Assembly (NCBI GenBank): GCA_948567375.1
Contig: OX419757.1
Location: forward strand, 70,873,836 to 70,937,835
DNA from: Lunularia cruciata
Taxonomy: Eukaryota; Streptophyta; Marchantiopsida; Lunulariales; Lunulariaceae
Length of the DNA: 64,000 nucleotides
Direction of reading: 5' to 3'
The position numbers and the translations under genes are program-made. The notes under the pieces were generated by a model. It had not been told where the DNA came from, made no database searches, and saw only the letters and a program-made list of their open reading frames with translations. This document shows positions 46,000 through 59,399 of the stretch, piece after piece; positions within the stretch are counted from its first letter, which is position 1; each line of letters opens with the position of its first letter.

Positions 46000-48010
46000 T
46001 TGAAAGTGCGTTTCAGCTTCTATATTCCTTCCGGTACGTTCCAATCTGCCCCTCAAATGATCAACTGCACTACAATTTCAATTGGTCACGGGAAGTAACG
46101 ATGCTTTTACTAGGTGAGTATGTGACAAGATTTCGTTGGATCACTCGATCCGTGTACAGCAGAGAAGTGACAGCTTTATACAGAACGTGAGCAGTGATTT
46201 TTTCATCCCCACGAAATTGCCATTTGCCAAAACACAGTAAGATTCAGGAGAAGCTGTCAACAAAACTGCATCGATATGAACGATTACCGTGTTTAAATTA
46301 GCTACACCAGCCATCATACCTCGGATATCGGATGGAATGCAGTGCGTTTAAGGTGCGGTTATAAGGAAAGGATGATAAAAAATACGATAATCCCGTCATC
46401 TGGTGGAAGAATCAGATGAATGTGAAGGGTCTCCAGTCTTTGTACCTTTGAGTTTCTGAATACTTGAAACCCTTAGGTCACGCAAATAGCTCCATACGAG
46501 AGGTTCATTTTTAAACTGTAAATCTTTCACGAGAAGGGAGCCTGTCAATGTAACACTGTCGAGTACTGGGTTACCGCTGGATACAGAGAGGTCTTGGTAG
46601 AGTTGTGGGCCTTTGACGTGATACGAAGCAGGGAGAGAACAAAGTGCTGAAACGAACACACAGCTCGGCCCCTGAGAGGAGCGCTCGGATCTTGAAGGGG
46701 AAGCTTCAATAGTCCTGCGAGTCGCCGCATGAGAGAGATACGGAGCTCACATGTTGGATCAGGATCGACACATACAGCTGCGGTAGTATGAGATGCGATG
46801 CCAGGAAGAGGATACGAATGTTTCTCCCATGAAGGTGCAGACCAAAGTCACGTCGAGTATGCATTCGCACGTTCCTTATTGTACAGATTCATCAATGACA
46901 GCTTTCCTAGATCTTTTAATGTCTGTTAAATGCGTTCTGCTGTGCTCTTGAAGCTTTCGTGCAAGTAAGCTGTTATTATTTCGAAGAATAATGGAAATAA
47001 CGTGAACTTAGATTTGGAGCTTCGTATCATAATGACGCTATCACGTCAAAGGCAGCCTTGGTTCTAAACCTATCTACCTCTTCTGACTCATGTTTACTCT
47101 CAGTCGAAGAAAATTTCGCCCGTGGTTAAAGGTTAATTACTCCACAGAAGAACATTATGGAGCTCTGAAAGTCAGTTGACGCCACTTGGGACCGACAAGG
47201 AATGTTGCGAAGGACGAAACTGTTTATGAATTCGACCATCGTGCCGAAGTTGCAGTGAGTTATGTAGGCTACTATTCCTTCGAAGTACCGATTGCTTGGC
47301 ACCCAGCTCGATGAAATCTATCCTATCAAGATGGCTTCACAACAAACCTCCTAAGGGGATGAATGTGACAGGCGGTCCAGCTTGTACGTAACTAGAAACG
47401 TACAATCTTTCCAATTTTTGATTAAGCTCTGAACTAAGAGAAATATTCAAAGAGTTGTCTAGAGATCCAGTTGAGTAGGTCATACAAGATAAGGGACCGT
47501 GAATTTTCCTGCTTTTCTGGAGTCCCACATTTTATGTTCCGTGCGTAGGTCAGACGTTATCAACCTGTGATGAAAGAGAAGACCGTCATTGCAGGGAGTA
47601 ATGAACTTCGTTGGGGCAGCGATCATCATCCGGGTTCCATGAGTTCCACATCGGATTATGTACCGGTGACTGTTTTGGTTTACCCGCTTGTTGAGATCTG
47701 CAGATGGAAGACATTACAGAGGAGCTGATGGAAAACTAGAATTTCCTGCAATTCTGCTAGTTCGATCCCTCTTCATGCGAGCTTTATGCGAGCAAGGTGA
47801 TGATAGCAAGAATTGAATTTTTCTGCAACTATGTAAGTTCGGGGACAGTCAATAGAATTTACCCTAAACCTAAACTGATCAACCTAAAGTTCGATCGATG
47901 ACAATCAAATTGAAAGTTCGATTGATTATCATCAATTAATCTGAATAGCCTCTACTTAAATAATTTTCTGCATGGAGTGGTAGAACGGCGTAAGACTGTC
48001 AGGTTTTTGA
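46000..48010. other. Upstream of VPS24; unrecognised frames
   Basis: A minus frame at 46396-46659 (87 codons, with SGNPVLDSVTLTGSLLV) looks mildly coding-like, but I cannot assign it. The remainder is intergenic with a higher GC than the 30-46 kb block. Confidence 0.35.
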
Positions 48011-48024
48011 CCCTAAACCCTAAA
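48011..48024 (+). promoter_or_regulatory. Tandem telo-box upstream of VPS24
   Basis: CCCTAAACCCTAAA lies 92 bases before the VPS24 start codon. It contains the AAACCCTAA telo-box found in many plant promoters of growth-related genes. Its effect here is inferred. Confidence 0.5.
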
Positions 48025-48115
48025 CTGACCGGCAGTTCCCGAATGTGGGCTAAATACTTGACTTCAGCAGAAGTGAGGAGAAGCAAGAAAAAGACTAGGA
48101 ACAGCGCGTGGAGTC

Positions 48116-51100
48116 ATGGAAAAGGTTATGGGATTGATCAAGCCAAAGCCGACACCTCAACAAGAGTTGAGGGACTGGCAAAGAAAACTGCGACAGAAGG
48201 GCCGCAACATTGAGCATTCGAGGTAAACCTTAGCCTGTCCTCTGGCTGTTGATTGAGCTGCCTGCATGATTTATTCTTGATGGATTCTCGATCGCAGGAC
48301 TGATATGGAGTCGTCAGGTTTCTTGCTTGATGATTAGGGTGAAGTTCAGGGCGTCAGACCCAATAGTCGTGAGCTAATTCTATGCTACATGTACAACTTC
48401 GTCTTCATGAGACGTATACTTGGTTTATACTTATACATGTGCTTCCTTTCCAATTCTTTTGACCAGATATTCATCGAGAGGAGAAGAACGTCCAGAAATC
48501 TACCAAAGAAGCAGCCAAACGAAATGATATGACTTCTGCAAAGGTGGCACTGTCTTCTTCACCTTCTTATCACATATTTCTCAGTATGCTCCGCGATAGC
48601 CTTCTAATATCTTCAATTCAATTATGCGCGGTGACTTGGAAGTTGTACCTTCAATTTCTTATATCTGGGTGGCTACTTTGGATGATCTACGATATTCAAA
48701 CATGCACGTTTTTGGATTCAAATCGTAATGAGTAATCATGTATGTATTAAACTTCCTATCCTGGCTATTCCAACAGAAGTCGATCCACTCTCTACTTTTG
48801 AATTACTTTTGACTTACTTATAAATCTTTGGTTATGAAACGTCTTTCGATATCTTGCTTAATACGATAGATCATCGAAAGATTGTTTGAATACTTCCACT
48901 TGTACCAAGACTGTCTGTATCCTGACACGTGGACCCACCTTGTCCCACAGCTCATTTCTCAATATCTACTCCTCACAGCTCACTTCTCAATATCTACTCC
49001 TGGAGTTTACAGTGGCCGCCTTTTGTTTCCTTCAGTTGTTTAGCGTTTCAGGACTCAAGGGGCCATAGCGCTTCCCGCAAAGGTAAACGTTTCACGCCCT
49101 CCCCACACTCCACACACATTTCCAGGCATACTCACCATCGAATGCAGTTGCGCATTACTTACTCTCGTTTCCCAAATTCGCCCATTGGGTTTTCAACCTT
49201 CTACTCATCTCCATCTACTTAGTGTCTTTGCTCTTCTTTTCTTCGATAATAATGGTTTCTTTTGTCTGGGAAGCGGCTCGCTTTAGGACTACGTTTTCCC
49301 TGAATTTGGGCAAGGTCTTCCTTGTTCCACCGGGCAGCGTACTCTGATTCCCCAAGCAATGCATCCTTTCTTCTTACTATTCGTCCACCCAGTTCCGACC
49401 CAGATCTGTTCCTCTAACGCTTCACCCCTGCATCCCCCGTTCCTTGAACGGCTTCTACTCTCATGTTCTCATACCCAGTTCTCTAAAGTTTTGCTCCGAC
49501 TCAGCCAAGTCACGATCCACTCCCCTCCCAGTACGCTATACTCCACCCATTCTCACCTAATGCTCTTTCAATGTTCGTCTGTTTCATGGCTCGTACACTT
49601 CTCTCGACTTCATGATTTCAGCCCGACTTCCGATTTCAGATTACTTTATCTTCCATGTCTTACTTAACAGTCTTCGACGTCCTTGATTAAATGTTGTGGA
49701 CTATTTCTCTACATGCTTTGCTCAGCACTTTCGTTTGCATGATGAATAATAGTTCTCTACTAGTATTGAGCAGGAAATATTTCGATTATGTCTGTGCTTC
49801 GCCTTACATTCGAATTGTTAGATTCCTCTCATCTCCTTTCCGCATTTACTATTGATCCGTACATATCATGTGTCCATTTCATCTGCACTTCATTTGCACT
49901 TAATGAGTTCCGGAACCCCTGGTCCTCGAACAGCTTCTGCTCTCATTTCCTCATATCCTGGCTACCTGGGAACGTGGACATTCTCTAGCAGAATCAAGGA
50001 GTCCAACATATGGAATCAATGTAAGCAGAAAAATTCTTGTAGAGCAGTTGCAAAACCTGGAGTTACGGCATGAGACATGAAATCAAAGACGTCTAGACAG
50101 GTTGAATCAGTACTCTGATGTCTAAGTCACCAGAGAGGTGTCTCCATGAGTAGAAAGTCGTTGATGCCAAAAACTGTTGTGAATATTATGATTTTATATA
50201 GAGCACTTGTTCCGACACGAGGAGACACGTAATAATTCTCAGTGAGGGAAGTCCACATTTTTCTCACCTCATCGTTGGCATGTGTGTTTCTATTCAGGAT
50301 TTACCTCAGTATTCCAATTAATGAGATTCTTTCTGGCAGTCTCTTGCAAGGGAGCTAGTTAGTGCAAGGCGGGTCGTCCTCCGCCTCCATGAAACCAGTG
50401 CTCAATTGAACTCGGTTTCGATGCATTTGGGTGAAAGTATGGGTAAGGTGATTTTGGCTCTTTCCTTTTTCGTTGCCCAGTCTTAAGTTGTAACTTGAAT
50501 ATGATAGTTGTTGCTCCGGTGATTTTACTTAGGGTTCTCTATATACCAGAACATTTTGCTTGGATTTCGCTTGTGTAGCCACAGTAAAGGCGGTGGGTCA
50601 CATTCAGAAGAGCACAGAGGTCATGAAGCTCGTGAATGGACTATTAAAAGCACCAGAAGTCGCAGCAACTATGCAAGAGCTTTCCAGAGAAATGATGAAG
50701 GTAGGGTATTCCGAGCATATTGCTGGGGACTTTTATAAGCTTGATCATGAATTTTCAAGCTGTGTCAATGAACTTTTGCAGTTTCACCTTATCACAGTTT
50801 CTATAGAAGTCAATCTAACACTGAATCATTTAAATTATTGTAACTCATTGTTGTCAAACTTTGTAGGCCGGGGTTGTGGAGGAAATGGTGAACGATGCTT
50901 TGGAGTCAGCTCTCGATTCTGAGGACCTTGAGGAAGAAATAGAAGATGAAGCTGACAAAGTCTTATCAGAGATCGCAGGTGAAACAATAGCTGAGCTACC
51001 TGCAGCTGCTATGCAAAGAAAGGAGAATAAACAGAAACAACCTGTTGTTGAGGAGCCTGACGAAGAGGTTTGTTTGTAGGCTCCAGACTGAAGCAATCCT

Positions 51101-51265
51101 GGATTCAGTAAATTTGTTGACAATTCTCGTTTTTCTTTGTTCCTTGTTTTCAAAACTTAAGTTAACCTTCTCATTAGTCCTCATTTTCAACAGAAGGAGG
51201 CTCTAGCAGAAGGGGACGAAGATGCCGAGATGGAAGTATTATGCCAACGGCTTGCGAATGTTTGA
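48116..51265 (+). CDS. VPS24: ESCRT-III subunit VPS24/CHMP3, six exons, frame break in exon 1
   Basis: SNF7-family protein that assembles with VPS2 on endosomes to pinch off vesicles into multivesicular bodies. Exons: 48116-48222, 48467-48543, 50340-50442, 50579-50700, 50867-51067, 51194-51265, all with GT-AG edges. Exon 1 gives MEKVMGLIKPKPTPQQELRD, the basic helix alpha1; exon 2 HREEKNVQKSTKEAAKRNDM; exon 3 ARELVSARRVVLRL; exon 4 VGHIQKSTEVMKLVNGLL; exon 5 the acidic EEMVNDALESALDSEDLEEE; exon 6 the MIM1 helix EVLCQRLANV, ending sooner than usual. Exons 2-6 join in frame. Exon 1 is 107 nt, leaving phase 2 where exon 2 needs phase 1; its end (NIE-HSR) looks like the family's NIERQIRD with five bases missing near 48215. 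So this copy is either a young pseudogene or carries an assembly error. Intact length would be about 228 residues, as in the family. Confidence 0.88.
48947..49006 (+). repeat. 29-bp tandem duplication in VPS24 intron 2
   Basis: cacagctcatttctcaatatctactcct-type unit occurs twice in a row, with one difference. It lies within the 1.8-kb intron 2. Confidence 0.75.
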
Positions 51266-54200
51266 TCATAAGTCGTGGTAACCTGTTATATATGCATCAG
51301 AAACCAATTATGAATGAGCTTTTCCTGGCATTCCAAAGAAGAGTGGGCAGGCTGTGGAGAAGCTTACAGGTTAGAGGGGTACCTCTTGTGCTCTTGAAGG
51401 TCTTCCAAAATGCAGCGGCAGTAGTATGGTAAACCTCTTGAAATGACTGGAGCTCTGACTGGCTTCATCAGCTGTTTTGGATCGGGTATGTAAGTTCGCC
51501 TCTACAGAACTATGATGAGTCATGCATACGCTTTTGGACTTAAAGAATCACAGATACCGCAACTGATCAGATGGCAGATGTGTAAACACGCATTGTACTT
51601 TTCAGACCAAGGCGAAGCTGTCCTAAGTTAGCAAGGTCAAATTGTTGGCTTTCTATACTCTAGTGTTAAAGACAAGAGCCCATGTCATGCTAGCGGATGA
51701 AATTTCAATAGTGTAACCTGAGTCCTGCTTGAAACCAAATGGTTGCCACAAGAGTAACCAATTCAATGAAACGGGAGTACGAATATCTTCAATGTGTCTG
51801 AAGTGAGAGATAGTACCTTAATCTCGTTTTTGGTCCCTAACTTATGTAGCTATTAACTTAATTTGGGCTGAATGCATATGGATATTTTTGCTACCAGCTT
51901 CAAAGAATCTTAGCGTTAAACTGTTCTCAAAGAGGAACTGCAACATACAAACCACTTGAGTGAAAGTTATTCTTTGTAGGTTTTCCAAGACATCCATGGT
52001 ACGCTTTGGTATTTATTCAAGAGTCTTTGGTGTTTCAAGTTGCAAACTGCGTTTTGAAGTTTATTGTAACCATCCACGGTTGGTGCTGATCACATTCCCA
52101 CAGTGAAGAATTTTATAGAAGATTCACTGCCTGATACAAATGACCTATCACGGAAATTTGATTCGTTTCTATCAGTGACTCCGTAGTATCGTCGTCGTGT
52201 TATCGTGTTACGTAGCTGAAATTCAGGTACAAGTGAGTGGGGATGTTACAGGAGCTTCCCTTTACCCAACCATCAGCAACAATTATCCGCCTGTGTCACC
52301 CCGGACGCAGAGTCTCGGGATGGCAGGTCGACCAGCGTAGTCTGAGTTCCATGTATGTGGAGGTAGGTGTCTGTGTCAACAGATAAATAGAACAAGGGAC
52401 TGGCCTCCTCCTTCAAGTCTCATTTCTTCAGCGCATCTCCCCTTTCGAGTGTATGAGTGCACTGTAAGGTTCAGTCACACCGATTGATGTGGAACATGGA
52501 TCTCGCCTGCCCTCCCGAGACTTTGCGTCCGGAGTTACTTGGAAGATCAACTATAGTAAGTTTTTTACAACTAGATTAGATGGTCGAGTTTCCCTGGAAA
52601 AGGAAATAAAAAGAGACGAGCCAGTGGTGTCCAAATAAGCTTCTTCTAAGGATACAGTTAACTGGGTGTCATACTTCTGTGCGCGTCTTTCCCACTGGGT
52701 TTAACCTTTCCTGGGTTTGTATAATACTCTTTGTAATTCCCGAAGTTTGAATTTATTCCCCCGACGCAGTCTCACGTGTTTCTTGCACTCACCCCTTTAC
52801 ACTCAATGGTCTGTGTATGGTGTATAGTTCCGCATTGCGAGGAGCAGGCAAGGGACAATCAGAATTCGAAGGGCTGTTGTATCCGCAAGCAAGCTGGAAA
52901 TGATGTTCGTAGACTTCTAGCAGACCTGAACATCTCGTGAGGAATGTGTTCTCTGGCAGTGACATCACTGAAGGCATATTTAACGAGCTATGTTCCTCGC
53001 ACTGGCGCCTAGAAGACGGCGTTCATGAGAAGTGAAAGATCAGGCCTGAAGTATAAAAACTCACAGAAGAGGGGAGCCATGTTCGCATCTGACCTTCCAT
53101 GGGTGTGTAAACTTATTCTGCCCGAATCTTCTGCTGATGGATTCTTCAGAGCTGAGTTGTCTCGTGCACCAAATTGGTGTAGAGATCTAGTCACGTCAAT
53201 GGTCAATGTCAGGACGATTGTTGTCGTCACTTTGTTATCCCCCCGAGCAGTCGACAAGGAGTTGAACAGACTGAACAAATCTGCACTGTTCGACGTCGCA
53301 GGAATAGTTACGACTCTCCTTCAAACTTTGAACTGTCAGAGATATCAACGATTGACATCAGAATTTTTCAGAGTGGTGCACTTATGATCCTTACGCAGCG
53401 GACCATTGGAAAGAGGTGCGTACGAGAAAGTCAAAGATGAGTGGTTTTGTCTTTTAGATGAAACAGCAGAGCTGATTATCCGTCGACGTAAGATCGTCGA
53501 GGCGATGTTTACCTGCGCGGCTTCCCTCTGACTAGCCTACCCTGCCTGACCCGTCATCTCATGCTGCAGCCCAGCATACCGGTATGTGGGCTTGCAGCCA
53601 ACGCGTTCCTCACTGTGGAATCTGTCGACTTCACTATTCTGGACAGTTAGTTGCGTGTTGCTGTAAGAGATCTGAAAATGCTGTATGTGTTTCGTTGAAA
53701 GGTTTTCTAAGGAAAAGAATTCTTTCAGAGTCGCACGAGATTTATTTAGAAACTAAGCTACTGCCCCATAGACCATGTTTGGAATTCGTACTTCGCATGC
53801 ATGCACTGTTTGTCTGGTTCTCAAAGTTTCCTTCTGAGCTGAATAAACTTTGAGGATATTATTTGACTACCTTGAGTAGTAATTGCGATTACATAGTGCA
53901 CAATGAAAGAAGATAAACGAAATTGCAATCACACTGCAGAGAGGTGACGGGTCTGTGCAGTAATTCGACCTGTGTGTATGCATCTATTGTATGCATAGTG
54001 CGCGAGACTGTCGAAATGACCTTCAGCACTGCACAGTTTGTATGGTTGCTTGAGAACATCCTTTAGCAGGAGAAGGATATGTTCCAATAAGAACCCGCTA
54101 TCATAAATTAATGTGAGCAGTAGACAAATAAAATAAATCTTTCAAATGAAGTACAATGGAACGCAATTACTACGAGAATCTTTAAATCTTTAAGGAGAAA

Positions 54201-54586
54201 CGGTAGAGGAATGCCAGGAGTTTACAGAGCGTCTCTGCTGGTTTACTAGTAAGGTTGAATTAGCGCGCCTGTCTCTGCTGGATGAGAGCTGGGGAGCACA
54301 AGGTTGGTGGCCAATCAGAGCGTCCGTGCCCATGTCCAAACATTATGGACTCTTGCTTATTATTATCAAATAGCACCTCTCTTACCGTACAACTGTTATT
54401 GCCTCAAACTCTTTCACTAAAGTGTGAGGGTCTTCCTCAATTTTTTGGGTAATTTTGCTGGTTAGGGATGTGGTTAGCCATTCGAGTAGAAATGAATACC
54501 GAACTAGGAACAGAGTATGATAGTGCAACAGAGTAGCAAAATAGATCACACTCTAGTGCAAAACTAAGAAACTCCTTCTTTGTCGG
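51266..54586. other. Downstream of VPS24; no recognised gene
   Basis: Starts with the VPS24 3' UTR. A plus frame at 53025-53387 (120 codons) is the longest; it shows no domain I know. GC is moderate and there are no obvious mobile elements. Confidence 0.35.
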
Positions 54587-54841
54587 TCAAAATCGACGGT
54601 ACAATAGATTGGAATTTTCAAGGTCGTCTACACCACCAATCGTAAGTCCGACTTCCAAAGAAATCCCAAACTTTGGGTCTTCCGTGAAGAGTTCACGCGG
54701 TATCAAAAGTGAGGATTCGTCTTCCTCGGTGATCGACCTCGAAGGTGTTTTGTGATGCAGGTGTTTGGAGCACTCGTCGTGAAATGGTTCCCAACGAACC
54801 TCTTCTTCTCTTCGTGACGGCAGGTCCTCCTCTGTCAACAC
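54587..54841 (-). other. Unrecognised 84-codon frame
   Basis: Acidic, charged product (EEDLPSRREEEVRWEPF, SITEEDESSLL) with a coding-like residue mix and no low-complexity run. It may be an exon of a host gene, but I see no flanking exons or family match. Confidence 0.2.
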
Positions 54842-57776
54842 AGGCTACAACAGAGCAATTAGATTAGCGGAGTGTGAAACAAGTTATGTTTTTGAGTCTG
54901 ATTTTGCCTTCCTGCAAGGACCGACGCCTAATTGTAAGTAAATTCAGTGTCCACTATTCTTCCCTTCCCCACAAGACGATGAAGATCGACTTGAGCTTTT
55001 CTCTCCATGATTGCATCTCTCTTCTTCGTGACTTCTGAATTCTTTCAAGTGATCGGAATGGCCCTTGTTATTTGATTACCCGGTGACATTCATTGTCCCA
55101 TCTACTTCTCCTCTAACCATTCCAAGAAATGCATCCCCAGGAACGGCACAACAAAGTACGCGACAATCCAATGTCCCCACGCACTAATGATAAAATGATA
55201 AGAACAATTTGTTCCCACGGGAGTGAGGCTTGGAAACGACTAGATTTGAAGAAGTGACACAATGTCATGGTTCGTTTATTGTTACCTATTCAACCTCGTG
55301 GGTAGGAACTACTTCTCGAAAAGTGTAGACTCACCCACAGCGGTGCTCTATAGAAAAGGAAATTAAAATTACTTTCAATAAAGTTCTAGTCCAAATGAGA
55401 GTTCTAGTCCAAATGTGCTCTTCAATTCATGCCAAAGGCCTCTTCTCCCTGAAAATCCTTTTTACCCCAAGTCTAGTTCCACCTTGAAGGTCGTTTCACC
55501 CCAAAGATCACTCTGATGATTTCATGTCACTCTGATGATTTCATTGATTATGTTCCAAAAGGCACAACACAAAAAAATCATGACATTGACGGTCTACTTG
55601 GCTTCTATTTAGTGGTACTTCCAATGTTCCCAAAACCCTTCTATGCATCATCTTGTATCTTCATAAGTCTAGGGATATCTTGTCCTAGAATGATGCAAAT
55701 TCATTGATAGGTTTCAAGCACACATTACAACTATAATGTTCTTCACCTCTACTCAAAACAACATACAATAAAGAATGAAAAGTATACTCAATTCAATACT
55801 AGGATCAGGGAGATCCTTGCGATCAAAATTTAAATTATGTAGGGTGAAAAAATTGGATTGAAAATCATATATATATAAATATAAATAAAATTTTTTTCCT
55901 TACCTCTTGATGAAGAGATTCAATAGCTAAGGGATGTTGGAATTCTTCTAATTACACTTACATCACTCATTGCTAATCCTATCTGATCTTTACTAACTGA
56001 ATTAAGAGCTACCTATGCAACTTGAGATCACTCATAATGGTTCTGTGTCACTTTCTCAGTTGAATTTAAATTTAATTCACTTGTCAAAGATCTTTGGCTT
56101 ACAAAGTTGTCATGTTGAAAGTATTCTATGCCAAAGGTCTTCCTATTTGAAGGTGTCTTTTAGGCCAAAGGTATGTAAAACTATGAAAGTCTTTGACACC
56201 AAACCTTTCTTGTATGTCAAAGATATTCTATACTTAACATATTTTTATTATTTACATTTTGCCAAGTGTTCTCTTTGTCCTAAAGACTTAGTGTAAAGAA
56301 CTACCTTTGTCTCTACAAAGTCTAATGATAATTTTTACCATGCTCTTGTAATCCTCAAAATTCATGAGCATGATATAGATGGACTCATTATTTTTGCCAT
56401 ATCATCCCTCAATTGCTCTAAGAGTTGGTTGAGCCATTTGTGAATATAGAATTTAGCTTCTAGGATGTGTACTTGGGTCTTTAATTCCCTCAAATTGATC
56501 CATTGAGCTTGCTCTTGAACCAACTACTCAACAAGCTCTACCAATCAATCTCATGTTCATTCCATATGCGTCAAGATTTTGGTCTTCTCTCTAGTTAGCT
56601 ACCTTTGGATCTGCTTCAGCTCTGCTAGCACTTCTTATCAAATTGCCATACAATCACTTTCTTGTCCTTTTCCTTCTCCTCCAACTTTGCGGTGAGTTTT
56701 GTGAGTTGAACCTTGGCAATTCTCTATACTTCTTGGTGTTACATATCTATGGCGACCATTACTCCTTTTATCTTCTTGATCTCTCCTCACATCAATCCCT
56801 CATCTTCAGCCTTAAATTGCTTATCCACCTCCTGTTGATGCTTGGATTCTTCTCAAATAAGGGAATGGCTCCAAGTCCAAAAGAAGATAATATCTTGATT
56901 GCATAGTTAAGAAGGCATAGCAAAGAAACATCAACTCCCAAGGTTGTGGGAGTTAAAGCAGGGGCAAGTACTTTGGGACATGGGGACCAAAGCCAACCCA
57001 ACACCAATGTACCTAATGAAGGGAGACCTCCAACTACAAGGAAGGGAGACCCTCCAAAGGTCTATACAAATGACCAACACAAAGTCTTTATACACATATA
57101 AAATATACAAAAATACTTAATGCATTGAGCTACCTTTACAACTCATTTGGATGGGTCAACTATCTGATTTGAGACATCAGTGACTACCTTCCACATAGAA
57201 GCTAACACGTCTTGGAATTGGTATGCTTCATAAGTTGATCCATCAGCTTGCCTAGTTGTTAGTTGAAGTACACCTTTGCATCTAATGCATAGATCTTAGA
57301 CTTCAACTCCCTTGTTTTTGTTTGGTGAGTGCAAGTCAAGATTGACTTTGGAACATGCATGATGGTCTACCATGCTGCTCTTTTGACAGTCATGAGGATC
57401 CACATCCTCTCTACTTCCATGGCTTCTTGGATAGACTTTATCTCAACTTCCTATTGCACTTGTATACATGGAGTTTTTTCTAATCTGCCGATTCCTCAAC
57501 CATCTCGATTAAGTCTACAATTCAACATTTGGCCATCCCCTCGAAAATTGATAGGCCAACTCTACTTGTGAAGCCCAAAGTTGTACAATGGTCACTTCCT
57601 CCTTCAACGTAGTGATTTCTTCATTTTGAGCATACATTTATTCCTCATGTGCCTTCTTGAAATGCATTAATGCTTGATTATGCTGGTTAGTTGTTATCTC
57701 CATCACACTGATTTGGGTTTTTCCATTTGCAACTCCGGCTTGGGTCTCTCCCAACATTCCTTCTCATCTTTCTTCT
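54842..57776. other. Mostly decayed sequence before the Gypsy pair
   Basis: Short tandem copies of gttctagtccaaatg (55383) and tcactctgatgatttca (55508). From 55.9 kb AT-rich with only short frames. No gene or element assigned. Confidence 0.4.
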
Positions 57777-58174
57777 TGTAACAATATGGAGTTTAACATT
57801 GTAGTTAGTAAGGCTAATGAAGTAGAGAATAAGCCAAATTAGCCCAGAATATTCTAGAAGCATCTACGAAGCTTCTTGGGAAGCTTCACGACTAATTTAA
57901 CTTGCACCCCAAGCAGGTAGCTTCTAAAAGCTTCTAACTAGCTTAGCTTATGAGCCAAGCAGGCAGATTTTAGAAGAAAATGTTAGTTAACTTGGCTTGC
58001 ACTCTAAGAAAGCGGCTCAAGGAAACTTCTTGAGAAGTTTCTCAAGGTCCTTGTATGCTACCTATAAATACCAAAGCCAAAGCTCATGCTAGGGATTCAG
58101 AGTTTTTCCACATTCAAGTGTTCCAATATGAGTTTCCATTCTCCTATTTCTCTCCTTGGTCTCAATCTATTACA
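57777..58174 (+). repeat. 5' LTR of G2A
   Basis: 398 bp, TG...CA ends. The centre carries many agcttctagaagctt palindromes. Similar to the LTR at 61081-61490 but with many differences, and to the solo LTR at 36868-37375. Confidence 0.85.
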
Positions 58175-58175
58175 T

Positions 58176-58186
58176 TGGTATCAGAG
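58176..58186 (+). other. Primer-binding site of G2A
   Basis: TGGTATCAGAG, one base after the LTR, complementary to the 3' end of initiator tRNA-Met as in many plant LTR elements. Confidence 0.85.
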
Positions 58187-58445
58187 TAGGAATGGGATGG
58201 ATGGAATTTATGGACCACAAAATCCACTTCCACCAAACCATTAGGATTTTTGTGTCCAAGTACTACCAAAGTATTGTTTCACACAATTCATCAACTCACA
58301 CTTTGGACATGATTTTCTGCATATGATCACCATATATGAGGAAACCTTGGTGCTTCCGATGGTAACTTATGGAGAATGACAGACGTGCTACTTCTATCTA
58401 TTTATAAATTAGATAGATTACGGGTGGCGTGATAGAGTAGCAACC

Positions 58446-59335
58446 ATGGTGGCAATGCCTGATATTATCCTTGCTATGCAACAACAAATTGAGCACCTTA
58501 CTAGATTGTTGGATGAACAAGATCTTCAATGATAAGAGCACATAGAGAGAGTATCAATTTGAGAAGGAAAAGAGAAAATCCAATTCCCTAAACCCAAGGT
58601 GTTTGAAGGCAAGAATCTCTTGGGTGTAGTGGAGAATTTTTTGTTTAATTGTGAATGTTATTTTGAAGCTACCAATCTACAAGACAAGCAAAAACAGATT
58701 CTTTTGGCTTCTAGCCAATTGGATGGAGTAGCAAAGCTATGGTGGAGATTCCGAATGGAGCAAGCTGAACAACAAATTGTTACACCAATCTTGACATGGG
58801 CAGAATTCAAGAGTGCAATAATTAATTGGTTCCAAGCTTTAAATGCCACACGAGCTACACGGGATAGGTTGGCAAAATTGAAACAGATTTGCTCTATAAG
58901 AAGTTACATCATGCAATTCCAGAACACCATCATGCAAATTCCAAATATCCTAAAAGGTGAAGCTTTGGATCAATTTGTGAGGGGCTTGAAGCTAAGAACC
59001 AAATTAGAGGTAACCATGCGAGAGCCACAATACTTGGAGGAAGCCATGTGGTTGGCCAAACATTTTGATTCCTTAGTTGCAAGAACTTGGTCTTGACCTT
59101 GACCTCAACAAAACCTACCAATACACTACACACGGGTGGAAGAGCCGGCACCAATGGAGATTGATGCAATTCAACAAAGACCACTTGGCATTGCAGATAG
59201 AGAGAAACTAAGACAAAATGGTGGTTATTTTTATTGTCGCCAATTGGGACATTGCATTGCTGAATGTCCACTCAAGAATAGGCGACCTCAACAAGTTGCC
59301 CAAATGGAGTTTATGGAGCAAAATGATTAGGGAAA
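58446..59335 (+). pseudogene. G2A gag with zinc knuckle
   Basis: A single frame from ATG 58446 (MVAMPDIILAMQQQIEHL), broken by TGA-TAA near 58530, another TGA near 58560, and TGA codons after 59096. The gag core has LASSQLDGVAKLWWRF, WAEFKSAIINWF and GEALDQFVRGLKLRTKLEV, classic Gypsy capsid helices. The knuckle reads YFYCRQLGHCIAEC: the first Cys of CCHC has become Tyr (59226-59228), while the sister copy G2B keeps it. Confidence 0.85.
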
Positions 59336-59399
59336 CGAGGAGTCTCAATAGGAGATTTTGAGCCGCCTACAAGGAGCTCGATTAGTTACAATGGGATTG

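Noticed and set aside
47977..48213. 78-codon plus frame over VPS24 exon 1
   Set aside because: It is in a different frame from the recognisable VPS24 N-terminus.
49359..49667. 102-codon frame in VPS24 intron 2
   Set aside because: Low-complexity Ser/Pro/Leu translation of pyrimidine-rich intron sequence.
53025..53387. 120-codon plus frame as a gene
   Set aside because: No domain, and a minus frame of similar length overlaps it; kept only as a mention.
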